Positions 21,545-31,615 of a stretch of DNA of 42,185 bases are shown here, in pieces. The notes beneath the pieces were generated by a model. It saw only the letters and a list, made by a program, of their open reading frames with translations, was not told where the DNA came from and searched no databases. Each line of letters begins with the position of its first letter. Within the stretch, counting starts at the first letter, position 1. A program made the translations under genes and the position numbers. The stretch lies in the NCBI GenBank assembly GCA_903825015.1, contig CAIJYZ010000033.1, forward strand, positions 1 to 42,185, read 5' to 3'. Source of the DNA: an uncultured Actinomycetes bacterium. GTDB taxonomy: Bacteria; Actinomycetota; Actinomycetes; Nanopelagicales; Nanopelagicaceae.

Positions 21545-22656
21545 TACAACACCACTTCCCGGAGTTGAGCCGCTGATTGCTCGGGGCGCATGTCCATAAT
21601 AAATGCGCCCATCGCAGATTCAGATCCAGCTAAATATTTCAATTTTCCTGGTGCGCGGCGAACACTTGTTATTTGCCAGTGAAGACGCAATACATCACGA
21701 CCTACGCGAACAGGGGCTTGATGCCATGCAGCGATATAAGCCATATCAATTCCAAAGACGCCATCAAGACGCTTCATTACTTCTAGCGCAATTGGTGCAA
21801 ATGCTTCTCGATCTTCATCATTAAGTCCAGTCAGATCTGCAACTGGGTTAAGTGGGGCAACATGAATTTCGAATGGATAACGGGCAGCGTATGGGACGAA
21901 GGCTATCCAGCGATCATTGCGCGCGATGATTCGTTCTTCGTCACGGATTTCACGTGCAACTACTTCATCAAATAAAACTTTACCCGTTGCTTCTTTGTAT
22001 TTAATTGCAGCAGCTAACATTTTTTCAACACGTGGAGGAATGAATGAATATGAATAAATCTGTCCGTGCGGATGAGTCAGCGTCACGCCGATTTCTTCAC
22101 CGCGGTTTTCAAATGGAGCAATATGTTCGATGAAGATTTCTGTTGAAAGCTCAGAAGTACGGTCAATCCACGCCTCAAGTAATATGCGAACGCGTTGAGG
22201 CGTTAAGTCTTTAAAAGCGTTTCCATGTTCGGCGGTAAAACAAATGACTTCACATTTTCCGGCAGCAGTTCCTAAATCGGTATCTGGTCCAACTTGATCA
22301 GGTAGCGCCCAATCACCAACGGGAGGACGCAATGAAGGGGAGCGGTTATCAAAAACAACGACTTCAAAATCAGCTTCTGGAATCTCGGTTAAAAGTTCGC
22401 CAGTTGTTGGACACAGTGGGCAGAGCTCTTTTGGCGGTAAAAAGATTCGCCCTTGTCGGTGAGATGCCATGGCAATCCACTCATTGACTAGAGGATCAAG
22501 GCGAAGTTCTCCGATTGACGGTTGCTCTTCAACGGGACGCAAATCTTTGGCGTCGCGGTTTTGGCCAGCAGAGTCGTAATAGCGAATTGTTCGGCCATCG
22601 GCCATTAAGCGATCATTGCGAAGGATCCCAGCGCTTAGTTTTTTACTCTGCTCCAT
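21544..22656 (-). CDS. galT: Galactose-1-phosphate uridylyltransferase
   Basis: CPLCPTTG, VFDNRSPSLRPP, LTHPHGQIYSYSFIPPR catalytic motif; operon with galE and galK. Confidence 0.94.
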   Translation of the reverse strand: MEQSKKLSAGILRNDRLMADGRTIRYYDSAGQNRDAKDLRPVEEQPSIGELRLDPLVNEWIAMASHRQGRIFLPPKELCPLCPTTGELLTEIPEADFEVVVFDNRSPSLRPPVGDWALPDQVGPDTDLGTAAGKCEVICFTAEHGNAFKDLTPQRVRILLEAWIDRTSELSTEIFIEHIAPFENRGEEIGVTLTHPHGQIYSYSFIPPRVEKMLAAAIKYKEATGKVLFDEVVAREIRDEERIIARNDRWIAFVPYAARYPFEIHVAPLNPVADLTGLNDEDREAFAPIALEVMKRLDGVFGIDMAYIAAWHQAPVRVGRDVLRLHWQITSVRRAPGKLKYLAGSESAMGAFIMDMRPEQSAAQLREVVL

Positions 22657-22676
22657 AGTGTCGTTACTCTACCTTT
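22657..22676. promoter_or_regulatory. Compact bidirectional promoter between galT and alpha-galactosidase
   Basis: 20-bp divergent spacer AGTGTCGTTACTCTACCTTT. TACTCT (+, 22665-22670) is 6 nt before GTG 22677; the overlapping minus-strand hexamer is TAGAGT (22666-22671). Confidence 0.55.
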
Positions 22677-24779
22677 GTGACCAAGCAATCTGCACTTTTG
22701 ACCGCCGCAACTTCATCTTTGCTCATTGAAGTTGTAAATGGAGCCCTGGTGATTCGCCATTGGGGCGCCCCAATCCAAGGTGAGCTTTCCGACATTGCAA
22801 CGGCTAGCAAACCCTCTATTGCAAATAGTTCTTGGGACGAACCACAGTTTCCAGGAATCATGCGCGAAAGTGCACGGGGTTTTCTGGGACGTCCGGCATT
22901 ATCTGGACACCGAAATGGAAAAGCTTGGTCAACTAAGTTTGAGGTCACAGATTTTCACCATCAAGGTAATCACTGCGCTGTGACATTGCGAGATTTCCAC
23001 GCCGAACTTGAAGTTGCAGTGTCATTTGATCTTGATTTATTTGGAGTTTTGATTCAAAAAGCAGTTGTGAAAAATATCGGTGACTCAGATTACGTGCTCA
23101 ATGAATTTATACAGTGGTTGCCTTTGCCACGCGAAGCAACACAAACGCTAGATTTTGCAGGTCGCTGGTCTAATGAGCGCCAACCTCAACGCCGTGATAT
23201 TCAAACAGGCACATGGGTGCGCGAATCACGTGAAGGTCGAAGCGGACATAATTTTTCAATTGCAGATATCGCATTAACTGCCCAAACATCTTTTCAATCT
23301 GGATCAGCATGGGCAACGAGTATTGCTTGGAGCGGAAATTCACATTATCTAGTCGAACGTGGATTTGATGGCCAACAGGCTATTGGTGCAGGAGAACTTT
23401 TGCTGCCTGGTGAAATAGTTTTAAAAGCTAATGAAAACTATGAAGCGCCACTGCTCTTTGCCGTGTATTCCAATAAAGGTCTAGATGGAATAAGCGAAGC
23501 GTTCCATTCGCATCTACGCGCACGCGCTGTGCACCCTAAACGTCCGCGTCCACTAACTTTAAATATGTGGGAAGCCCTCTATTTCGACCATGATGAAACA
23601 AAGATCAAGGAGTTAGTAGATATCGCCTGCGAAATCGGCATCGAACGTGTTGTTTTAGATGACGGATGGTTTCATTCAAGACGCAATGACCGTTCAGGCT
23701 TAGGTGATTGGGTTATTGATCCAGATGTCTGGCCAAATGGTTTAAACCCGGTTATTGAGTACATCAATAGCAAGGGAATTGAATTTGGCCTGTGGTTTGA
23801 AGGCGAGATGGTTAACCCTGATTCTGATCTATACCGGGCCCACCCAGAATGGATTTTGCATGAGGGGGATCGAGTACCACCGCTTTGGCGCCATCAGTTG
23901 GTTTTGGATTTAGGCCATGAAGGCGCTTATAACCACGTGCTCGAACAAACTTCGGCCGTGTTAGCTGCACATAACATTGTCTATATTAAATGGGATCACA
24001 ATCGCGTCCTTGTTGATGCAGGCCATTTGGGTCATGCTGGTGTGCGTAAACAAACTCAGGCTATTTACCGTTTATTTGCTGAGCTGAAGAAGCGTCATCC
24101 AGGGTTAGAGATTGAATCATGCGCATCAGGTGGAGCGCGAATCGACTTGGGTGTAATTGATTTAGTAGATCGTTTTTGGACAAGTGATAACAACGATGCA
24201 CTAGAACGCCAAACAATTCAGCGTTGGACTTCACAAGTTATTCCACCAGAATTATTAGGAACCCACATTGGACCGACACATGGCCATCAAACTGGACGCA
24301 CACTTGAACTTTCAATGCGAGCAGTAACAGCCCTTTTTGGTCACGCTGGAATCGAATGGAATATAACTGAAGCAACAGTTGATGAAAGAAAACATCTTGC
24401 TACATGGGCCTCTTACTACAAAGAAAATCGCGGACTTTTACATAGTGGAAAATCTATTCGCGTTGATTATCCAGATGAGCATGGCTATTTATATGGCGTC
24501 AGTGCTGTTGATACAAAGAAATCAATCTTTGCTTACGTGCAATTGACACCGACTGTCGCGATACACCCAGCAGCGATTAAATTTCCAGGCTTAGATTCTG
24601 CTTCAACGTATTCTGTGAAAGCGGTTTATCCCGCAGGTAAACCAAGATTTATGTTGATTACTCCACCGACATGGATGGATGGAATCAAACTCTCAGGCTC
24701 TGCGTTGGCCACAATTGGAGTAACTGCGCCAATTCTTGCACCAGCTAACGCGGTGTTAATCGAGATTACGAAGCTTTAA
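22677..24779 (+). CDS. GH36 alpha-galactosidase (cytoplasmic, no signal peptide)
   Basis: [83 protein letters not shown]. Confidence 0.94.
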   Translation: MTKQSALLTAATSSLLIEVVNGALVIRHWGAPIQGELSDIATASKPSIANSSWDEPQFPGIMRESARGFLGRPALSGHRNGKAWSTKFEVTDFHHQGNHCAVTLRDFHAELEVAVSFDLDLFGVLIQKAVVKNIGDSDYVLNEFIQWLPLPREATQTLDFAGRWSNERQPQRRDIQTGTWVRESREGRSGHNFSIADIALTAQTSFQSGSAWATSIAWSGNSHYLVERGFDGQQAIGAGELLLPGEIVLKANENYEAPLLFAVYSNKGLDGISEAFHSHLRARAVHPKRPRPLTLNMWEALYFDHDETKIKELVDIACEIGIERVVLDDGWFHSRRNDRSGLGDWVIDPDVWPNGLNPVIEYINSKGIEFGLWFEGEMVNPDSDLYRAHPEWILHEGDRVPPLWRHQLVLDLGHEGAYNHVLEQTSAVLAAHNIVYIKWDHNRVLVDAGHLGHAGVRKQTQAIYRLFAELKKRHPGLEIESCASGGARIDLGVIDLVDRFWTSDNNDALERQTIQRWTSQVIPPELLGTHIGPTHGHQTGRTLELSMRAVTALFGHAGIEWNITEATVDERKHLATWASYYKENRGLLHSGKSIRVDYPDEHGYLYGVSAVDTKKSIFAYVQLTPTVAIHPAAIKFPGLDSASTYSVKAVYPAGKPRFMLITPPTWMDGIKLSGSALATIGVTAPILAPANAVLIEITKL

Positions 24780-26281
24780 TCAACCCAATTTAAAGTTCGT
24801 TCAACAGCTTTCTTCCATTGGGCATAACCATCTTCACGCACCTGCTGAGTAGAAGTTGAAGACCATCGTCGTGATTGTTTCCACTGCTTCTTAACTTCGT
24901 CCTGTGAGCTCCAGAAACCAACGGCAATGCCTGCGGCATATGCAGCTCCCAGTGCTGTTGTTTCACCAATTAATGGTCGGGTGATATCAATGCCCATAAT
25001 GTCGGCCTGCATCTGCATACATAAAGAGTTAGCAGTTATTCCTCCATCAACGCGCATTTCTGACATTGGTACGCCACTGTCAGCGACCATTGCATCCATA
25101 ACATCGCGAGTCTGATAACAGATTGCTTCAAGGGCCGCGCGGGCCAAATGTGCTTTTGTGGCCGCCCGAGTTAGTCCAACTATTGCGCCACGTGCATCAC
25201 TTCGCCAATAGGGCGCAAATAAACCAGAAAATGCTGGAACAAAATAAACACCAGCGGTATCTGTAACTGAAGATGCTAAATTCTCAGTTTCTGCGGCGTT
25301 AGAGATTATTCCAAGTTGATCGCGTAACCATTGGATAGCCGATCCCGTTACTGCAACCGATCCTTCAAGTGCATAGCGTGCTGGTTGATCTCCAAATTTA
25401 AAGCAGACCGTAGTTAACAAACCATTTTTAGATCTGACAATCTCTGTTCCAGTATTAAGTAATGCAAAGTTTCCTGTTCCATAAGTTGTCTTTGATTCAC
25501 CACGTTCGAAACAAACTTGTCCCACCATTGCTGCTTGCTGATCGCCCAATATTCCGGCGATAGGAATTGCAGTGCCGAATGGACCATGAGGATCGGTTAG
25601 GGCATAGGTTTCTGATGAAGAGCGAATTTCTGGGAGCGCACTACGAGGAACCCCAAAAATCTCTAAAAGTTCATCATCCCAATCCAATGTTTCCAGATTC
25701 ATCAATAACGTTCGACTTGCATTCGTTACATCTGTTAGATGCACGCCACCTTGGACGCCACCGGATAAATTCCACAGTAGCCAAGAGTCGATAGTTCCCA
25801 TGCGAGCATTTGTGCCATGAGCTGCTGAAACATTGTTTAAGAACCAGTTCATTTTGCTACCGGCAAAGTAAGGGGCGATTGTTAAACCAGTTTTAAATCT
25901 AATCGCCTCTTTTTGAGAATCACTCAGGCGGGCAAGAAAATCAGTAGTACGAGTGTCCTGCCACACAATGGCATTGGCTAATGGTTGACCAGTAGTTACA
26001 TCCCAGATGACCGTAGTCTCTCGTTGATTTGTAATTCCTATCGCATCTAAATCAGAGCCCAAGATGTCGGCCTGCTTAAGTGCGCCAGCTATGACCTCCT
26101 GAACTCGTTCCCAAATTTCATTGGCATCATGTTCTACCCAGCCAGCATGCGGCAGAATTTGGCGATGTTCGAGTTGATGTTGACCTACAACTTTTCCGGC
26201 ATGATCAAAGATCATAAATCGAGTGCTAGAAGTTCCCTGATCCAAACTGCCGATATATGCCACGTCGTGAAAACCTTTCAC
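24776..26281 (-). CDS. glpK: Glycerol kinase
   Basis: [56 protein letters not shown] 26263 ([10 protein letters not shown]) is an alternative start. Confidence 0.95.
   Translation of the reverse strand: MKGFHDVAYIGSLDQGTSSTRFMIFDHAGKVVGQHQLEHRQILPHAGWVEHDANEIWERVQEVIAGALKQADILGSDLDAIGITNQRETTVIWDVTTGQPLANAIVWQDTRTTDFLARLSDSQKEAIRFKTGLTIAPYFAGSKMNWFLNNVSAAHGTNARMGTIDSWLLWNLSGGVQGGVHLTDVTNASRTLLMNLETLDWDDELLEIFGVPRSALPEIRSSSETYALTDPHGPFGTAIPIAGILGDQQAAMVGQVCFERGESKTTYGTGNFALLNTGTEIVRSKNGLLTTVCFKFGDQPARYALEGSVAVTGSAIQWLRDQLGIISNAAETENLASSVTDTAGVYFVPAFSGLFAPYWRSDARGAIVGLTRAATKAHLARAALEAICYQTRDVMDAMVADSGVPMSEMRVDGGITANSLCMQMQADIMGIDITRPLIGETTALGAAYAAGIAVGFWSSQDEVKKQWKQSRRWSSTSTQQVREDGYAQWKKAVERTLNWVD
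26267..26281. promoter_or_regulatory. Palindrome in the divergent glpK/glpD control region (candidate repressor operator)
   Basis: GTGAAA-ACC-TTTCAC, perfect 6-bp arms, at the annotated glpK start and next to the 48-bp glpK/glpD spacer. Confidence 0.4.
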
Positions 26282-26329
26282 AATTAAGTTAGGCTTACTC
26301 TACCCAGATGCAATGGAGATGTAACGCTT

Positions 26330-28003
26330 ATGTTCTCATCACAGTTAAGCCCGGACCAGCGTGAACGCGCTATCTCACAATTGACTGGCGAAAAATTTGA
26401 TGTATTGGTAATTGGTGGGGGAGTCACAGGCGTCGGAGCTGCTCTAGATGCAGCATCTCGCGGTTTAACAGTGGCCCTTATCGAATCTCAAGATATAGCA
26501 TCAGGAACATCTAGTCGTTCAAGCAAGTTAATTCATGGCGGCCTTCGCTATCTAGAACAATATGACTTCAAGTTAGTTCGTGAAGCGCTACACGAACGCG
26601 AACTCATGGTCTCTTCACTCTCTCCACATTTAGTAAAACCTGTGGGTTTCTTATTCCCGTTAACTGAAAAATTTAAAGAGCGCACTTATGTCGGCGCAGG
26701 CCTTGCTCTCTACGATGCTTTGCGTGGATTTCAGCGCGCCCTTCCTTGGCACAAGCACATCGGTCAGAAACAGATTAATGAGATTGCTCCATCGCTTCGC
26801 CCTGATTTAATTATGGGTGCGATTAAATATTTTGATGCTCAAGTTGACGATGCACGTCACACAATGAGTATCGCTCGAACTGCCGCGCGTCATGGCGCAG
26901 TTATCGCTACACGGGTAAGCGCAGAATCTTTATTACGCGAAGGCAAGCGAGTCGTTGGCGTTAAGGCTAAAGATCTAGTCACCGGTAAGACAATTAATAT
27001 CTCTGCAACTGCCACAGTTATGTGTGCCGGCATTTGGAGCGATGAACTTCATGCAAAGTTCGATTTGGTGCCGGGATATGGCGTCACTATGAGTAAAGGC
27101 GTGCATATTGTTTTGCCAGGATCAGCGATTAAATCAAATGCCGGAATTATATTAAAGACTCCAGTCTCTGTTCTGTTTCTAATTCCTTGGGCAGACAAAT
27201 GGATTGTGGGAACAACAGACACTCCATATACAGGAGATCGTGCCGAGCCTTTCGCTAGCCGCGAAGATGTTCAATACATCTTGGATCAGGCTAACCGTGT
27301 GTTGACTCCCAAGCTTGATGCAACAGAGATTATTGGTGTTTATGCAGGATTGCGTCCGCTTGTTGCAAATAACAAAAACTCCGCAACAACTAAACTTTCG
27401 CGCGAACATACGGTAGATCGCCCAGCTGCTGGTTTTGTCAGCGTTGCTGGCGGTAAATACACGACTTATCGAATCATGGCTAAAGATGCGATTGACCGTG
27501 CTGTTATTGAGCTTCGGGAATTAACACCGGAGTCTGTTACTGAAAAACTTCCGCTAGTTGGCGCCGATGGCTATTTTGCACTTGTTCAACAAATAGAACG
27601 TTTAAGCCAGGCAAGCGGACTAGACGCACTAACTATTACGCATCTTCTTAATCGCTATGGGTCATTGATTAGCGAAGTACTTGAATTAATAGAAGAAAAC
27701 CCAAAGTTGGCCGCGAAAGTCGATGAGGATTTACTTTATATAAAGGCTGAAATCCATTACGCCGCAAGCCATGAAGGTGCCCGCACAGTCGATGATGTTA
27801 TTTCAAGGCGAACCCGAATCGCTTTTGAAGCCCGAGATCACGGTGTTCACTTAGCTGATGAAATTGCTGCAATTATCGCGCCTGTACTTAGTTGGAGCGT
27901 TAAGGAGCGTAAGGCATCAGTTCAAGCCTATGAAGATTTAGTTGATCGCGAACTAGAAGCATTAGATCAACTTCTCGAATCTAACGAATCGGTTAATTCT
28001 TAA
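26330..28003 (+). CDS. glpD: Aerobic glycerol-3-phosphate dehydrogenase
   Basis: FDVLVIGGGVTGVGAALDAASRGLTVALIE, GTSSRSSKLIHGGLRYLEQ, GGKYTTYR. Confidence 0.95.
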   Translation: MFSSQLSPDQRERAISQLTGEKFDVLVIGGGVTGVGAALDAASRGLTVALIESQDIASGTSSRSSKLIHGGLRYLEQYDFKLVREALHERELMVSSLSPHLVKPVGFLFPLTEKFKERTYVGAGLALYDALRGFQRALPWHKHIGQKQINEIAPSLRPDLIMGAIKYFDAQVDDARHTMSIARTAARHGAVIATRVSAESLLREGKRVVGVKAKDLVTGKTINISATATVMCAGIWSDELHAKFDLVPGYGVTMSKGVHIVLPGSAIKSNAGIILKTPVSVLFLIPWADKWIVGTTDTPYTGDRAEPFASREDVQYILDQANRVLTPKLDATEIIGVYAGLRPLVANNKNSATTKLSREHTVDRPAAGFVSVAGGKYTTYRIMAKDAIDRAVIELRELTPESVTEKLPLVGADGYFALVQQIERLSQASGLDALTITHLLNRYGSLISEVLELIEENPKLAAKVDEDLLYIKAEIHYAASHEGARTVDDVISRRTRIAFEARDHGVHLADEIAAIIAPVLSWSVKERKASVQAYEDLVDRELEALDQLLESNESVNS

Positions 28004-29618
28004 TCTGATTAGCGCAACCATCTACTGATGGTTTAGGCGAAGGCTTCTTTGTGGATGTTGGCGTTGGTGATGGTGAAGGTGTTGGGCCTTGAAGGACAGT
28101 GAATGTAACGGGCTGCGAACTCTGTGCATGAGTTTGAGAAACATCGCTATAAACAATTTTCCCACTATATGTTCCTGCCGGAACTCCCTTAATCGCTAAC
28201 GTCCATTCACCGCTTGTCGCACGTAAAATAGTTTGGGTTGGCTTAGCCGTAGGCGCGGTTAAAAGATCAAAAACAAGCTTTACAGCCCCTGTCACAACTG
28301 GGGTCAAATCTGGACGTACAACAGATACATTAAAAGTTACTAATTTATTTGTCGTACTCGCCGATTGTTTATTGATTGTTAACTGTGATGGCTCATTTAC
28401 TGGCATAAGATCAAGAAGTTGTGGCGCCCAACTTCCCTTTGCTAAATCTATAAAGTCACCAGCAGTTCCTCTAAAGATATTGAGATCTAGACGAGTACCA
28501 GGAACTCCATACTTAGATGCGATTCCACATGATGTGTACTGCCACATTGTCCACTGTGAATCGCAATTGGCGCCGGTCCAGGAATGAACGTAACAACCAC
28601 CGGCCTTTAACCCTGGAGTGTTAATTGGATTGAATGGATCAATCGCATATTGGGCAAGCCACAATGGATATTGAGAAAGTAACGTGCTTTTATTCATCGA
28701 TCCTTCTAGAAAGTTTGAATATGAATACATCATCGGAGTTTTACCGGTTTTAGCTTTAAGAATTCCAAGAAATGTTTCAGCCCATAAGGTGACCTCTGCT
28801 CGGCTGGCATATAACTGACATGCACCCGATGTGGATAGTCGAACACATTTATTTTCAAGGTCTAATGCATAAGGCAGATCTCTTTCGGTGTACCCACCGA
28901 TTGAAGCAAGGCGCCAGATTACCTTCTGTGCTTGCGCAGTTGCATCACGAATAATTGATTCCGTATCTGTTACATCAGGAAGGATTGCGTAGTGGTAAAA
29001 ACCTGTGTAGAGCCCAGCAGCCTGCGCTGCTGCATGATCCATTACAAGATATTTAAGAGAAAGAGCATCGGCATCGTCTCGAGTATCTGAAGCCTTAATC
29101 ATTACAAATCGCAGACCAGCAGAATATGCAGTGACGAAATCAATCTGTTTATCACTTGGATGCTGCCATCTACTTATATCGGCGCCATGAATTCGCCCAC
29201 CAGGTCCAAGCTGTTCAACAACCATTGATGGGTCAGCGGTAGACATTTCAGGCAGGCGCTTAATAGTTATTGTTCTAATCGCTGAATAGAAAATCTTTCC
29301 ACTGGCGCTGACCTGAGCCCGATATTTAATTGGAGCATCGAATGAGGTTGCAACTGCAGCTACCTTCCATGACCCAGCTTTGGCAGTCTTGGCCTGAATG
29401 CGAGTTGATTTCCAAGAACCAGAAGTATTACTTTGAATCTTTACAGTCAATCCAGATCGAGCAGGTTTGATTGTTCCGTAAAAAGTCACTACTGATTCAC
29501 TGGCCGAAGGGGTTTGGCGTACGGAGAAAGTTAATGTAGTTGTTGCGGCCTGCACTTGCGGTACACCAACTACAAGTAAAGCAAGAGCAATGGCTGTTAT
29601 TGCAGCTCGAATCTTCAT
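27993..29618 (-). CDS. Secreted GH25 muramidase (lysozyme) with N- and C-terminal accessory regions
   Basis: Signal peptide MKIRAAITAIALALLVVGVPQVQA; HGADISRWQHP...FVMIKASD...YALDLEN...WLAQYA...WTMWQYTS; Pro/Ser/Thr tail TPSPSPTPTSTKKPSPKP. Confidence 0.88.
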   Translation of the reverse strand: MKIRAAITAIALALLVVGVPQVQAATTTLTFSVRQTPSASESVVTFYGTIKPARSGLTVKIQSNTSGSWKSTRIQAKTAKAGSWKVAAVATSFDAPIKYRAQVSASGKIFYSAIRTITIKRLPEMSTADPSMVVEQLGPGGRIHGADISRWQHPSDKQIDFVTAYSAGLRFVMIKASDTRDDADALSLKYLVMDHAAAQAAGLYTGFYHYAILPDVTDTESIIRDATAQAQKVIWRLASIGGYTERDLPYALDLENKCVRLSTSGACQLYASRAEVTLWAETFLGILKAKTGKTPMMYSYSNFLEGSMNKSTLLSQYPLWLAQYAIDPFNPINTPGLKAGGCYVHSWTGANCDSQWTMWQYTSCGIASKYGVPGTRLDLNIFRGTAGDFIDLAKGSWAPQLLDLMPVNEPSQLTINKQSASTTNKLVTFNVSVVRPDLTPVVTGAVKLVFDLLTAPTAKPTQTILRATSGEWTLAIKGVPAGTYSGKIVYSDVSQTHAQSSQPVTFTVLQGPTPSPSPTPTSTKKPSPKPSVDGCANQIKN

Positions 29619-29872
29619 TTCTCAGTAATCTTAATCTCAATGGCTAGAGTTCTTTTTACCGCAGCGATTAGAACTTCTTGTTGATTAATGCGAGTTTTTG
29701 AATACTCGTGGGCCGCTGAAAGCTTGCGGGTGTCTGAGAAATCCAGGGTGAGGGTTGTGCCATCAAAATCGGCCAATCTGGCATCAAAAAAGGCCAACCA
29801 AGAGATGCGGTCTACTTCAAGTACGGCATCAAGGACTTCGTTCCATCGATTACGAATCTCTTGAAGCTCCAT
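29615..29872 (-). CDS. Small protein resembling the actinobacterial DnaX (gamma/tau) C-terminal domain
   Basis: MELQEIRNRWNEVLDAVLEVDRISWLAFFDARLADFDGTTLTLDFSDTRKLSAAHEYSKTRINQQEVLIAAVKRTL: same order of elements (x-I-x-x-x-W-x-x-VL...R...L..A.....G..L.L.F) as DnaX C-terminal region. Confidence 0.5.
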   Translation of the reverse strand: MELQEIRNRWNEVLDAVLEVDRISWLAFFDARLADFDGTTLTLDFSDTRKLSAAHEYSKTRINQQEVLIAAVKRTLAIEIKITEK

Positions 29873-29904
29873 AAGGCCGCACTTTACCTATTAATTCTGT
29901 GCAT

Positions 29905-30573
29905 TTAGGGGTGAGGCGCGCCTAGCCATCGGTAATACTCACTCACAAGTTGCACTCTCATATTCATATTTCGATCTGGTTGAACATTTAGCTCTTGTGC
30001 AACGCGAGAAATTACCTGTTCCACAGATTTTTCACTGACATATCGTGTACGTCCAATTTGCGCGTTAGTCATTCCGTTTGCAACTAAGCGCAACACCTCA
30101 ACTTGAGTATCAGTTAAATGCGCCATCAAAGTCAAGATTCCCTTTTCTTGCACAGAGGTATTTCCATTAATCCATGCAACTTTGTGCTTCTCTACTCCAG
30201 AAACTTTAGAATCAACGATAGCTGCGCATAGAACCGTAAAATCTACAATTGATTTTTTCAGTAGGATTTTTGAACCAGCTGGAACGTCATTATTTGATTC
30301 CCCAATTAAACGCAGATCTGAACAACTCTTTAGAATAACCACGCCAATATTTGGATTTTCTTTGCGCACATTAATCGCAATTTTTACTGCCGAAATTCCT
30401 ACTATTTGCATATCAAGAAGAATTACATCTGGTTGAAGTCTGCGCACCATATTGAGTGCGACTGCTTCGCTTTTAGCTTCTCCAATAACATCCATCTCAT
30501 ACATACGAAGTGCTGCGACTAAAGTTGACATTTCAAAGGCATCATCAACGACAACTAATATGCGTTCATTCAT
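29905..30573 (-). CDS. Orphan NarL/LuxR-family response regulator
   Basis: Receiver ILVVVDDAFEMSTLVAALRMYEMDVIGEA...PDVILLDMQIVG; HTH LTDTQVEVLRLVANGMTNAQIGRTRYVSEKSVEQVISRVAQEL. Confidence 0.88.
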   Translation of the reverse strand: MNERILVVVDDAFEMSTLVAALRMYEMDVIGEAKSEAVALNMVRRLQPDVILLDMQIVGISAVKIAINVRKENPNIGVVILKSCSDLRLIGESNNDVPAGSKILLKKSIVDFTVLCAAIVDSKVSGVEKHKVAWINGNTSVQEKGILTLMAHLTDTQVEVLRLVANGMTNAQIGRTRYVSEKSVEQVISRVAQELNVQPDRNMNMRVQLVSEYYRWLGAPHP

Positions 30574-30621
30574 GTCTTTAAGGTTAACTGCGAAGCAATC
30601 AATTGCTCATGTAAAGCCTCA

Positions 30622-31476
30622 TCACTTAAGCAATTGAGTGATGGCTCCTTGTATTTGCATAGTAATCATCTCTGCAGAGATAGGGCCACCCCTAGATGCA
30701 TTTTTTGCTGCTTGTGCATGAATAAATGCACCGGTAGCAGCGACTTCAGCTAATCGGTTTATGTCATTGAGAATTTCCACAGTATTTGTTGCAACTAATG
30801 CACCAATAATGCCTGCTAACACATCACCACTTCCTGCAGTTGCAAGCCATGGAGTTGCAATTGGTAATTCAATAAGTAAATTATCATTTGCGACGTAGGT
30901 AATTGAACCTTTAAGTAGAACTGTTACGCCAAGTGTTTGCGCAGCAGTTTGAATCCATTTTTTTGGATCTCCCTCAATTGCTTCAACTGATACTGGAACC
31001 CCGCGAGAAGTTAATAAGGTAGAGAGTTCGCCGCTATGCGGAGTTATTAATGTTGGTTGCTCTAATGACCCTGCCAAATAAAGTGCTCCAGCATCTAACA
31101 CGGTTGGAACACTTTGCTTAGCAGCCAATGTAAACCAGCGATGTCGAAGATATGTTGTAATACTTGAGTATTTCTTTGCTGGAATTCCGGAACCTATTAG
31201 CCAAGCACTAACTTTTCCTGGCTGAACAACACACGATGGCGTTGCATGTAAAACTAGGTGTGCCAAACCGGATGAACTATGAAAACGAATCATTCCAATG
31301 CCAGTTGCAGCGGCGGCAGAAGTTGAAAGTACCGCCGCACCTGGAAATTGTGCTGAACCAGTTATAACGCCAATAACTCCGCGAGAATATTTATGGTCTA
31401 AGTCACTTGGAACAACGATGCACTTCTTAGCATCACGGGCAGACCATTTCTTGGAAGTTTTTGTTAATTGGCTCAT
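30622..31476 (-). CDS. nnrD: ADP-dependent NAD(P)H-hydrate dehydratase (stand-alone NnrD domain)
   Basis: RGVIGVITGSAQFPGAAVLSTSAAAATGIGMIRF...LDAGALYLAG...LITPHSGELSTLL...VLLKGSITYV...TAGSGDVLAGIIGALVA. ATG 31476 preferred over 31491. Confidence 0.9.
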   Translation of the reverse strand: MSQLTKTSKKWSARDAKKCIVVPSDLDHKYSRGVIGVITGSAQFPGAAVLSTSAAAATGIGMIRFHSSSGLAHLVLHATPSCVVQPGKVSAWLIGSGIPAKKYSSITTYLRHRWFTLAAKQSVPTVLDAGALYLAGSLEQPTLITPHSGELSTLLTSRGVPVSVEAIEGDPKKWIQTAAQTLGVTVLLKGSITYVANDNLLIELPIATPWLATAGSGDVLAGIIGALVATNTVEILNDINRLAEVAATGAFIHAQAAKNASRGGPISAEMITMQIQGAITQLLK

Positions 31477-31615
31477 AACTAATTGTTGCATACAACCAAC
31501 TGGGGGATAGCACTCGTGAAAGCTGAGCCCAAATATTGAAAGCGATGCGCATCACGGTTTCATTTGTACTTAATATTTTTAAAGAGAGTAACCTAAAAAT
31601 TGTCAAGGAGACATC

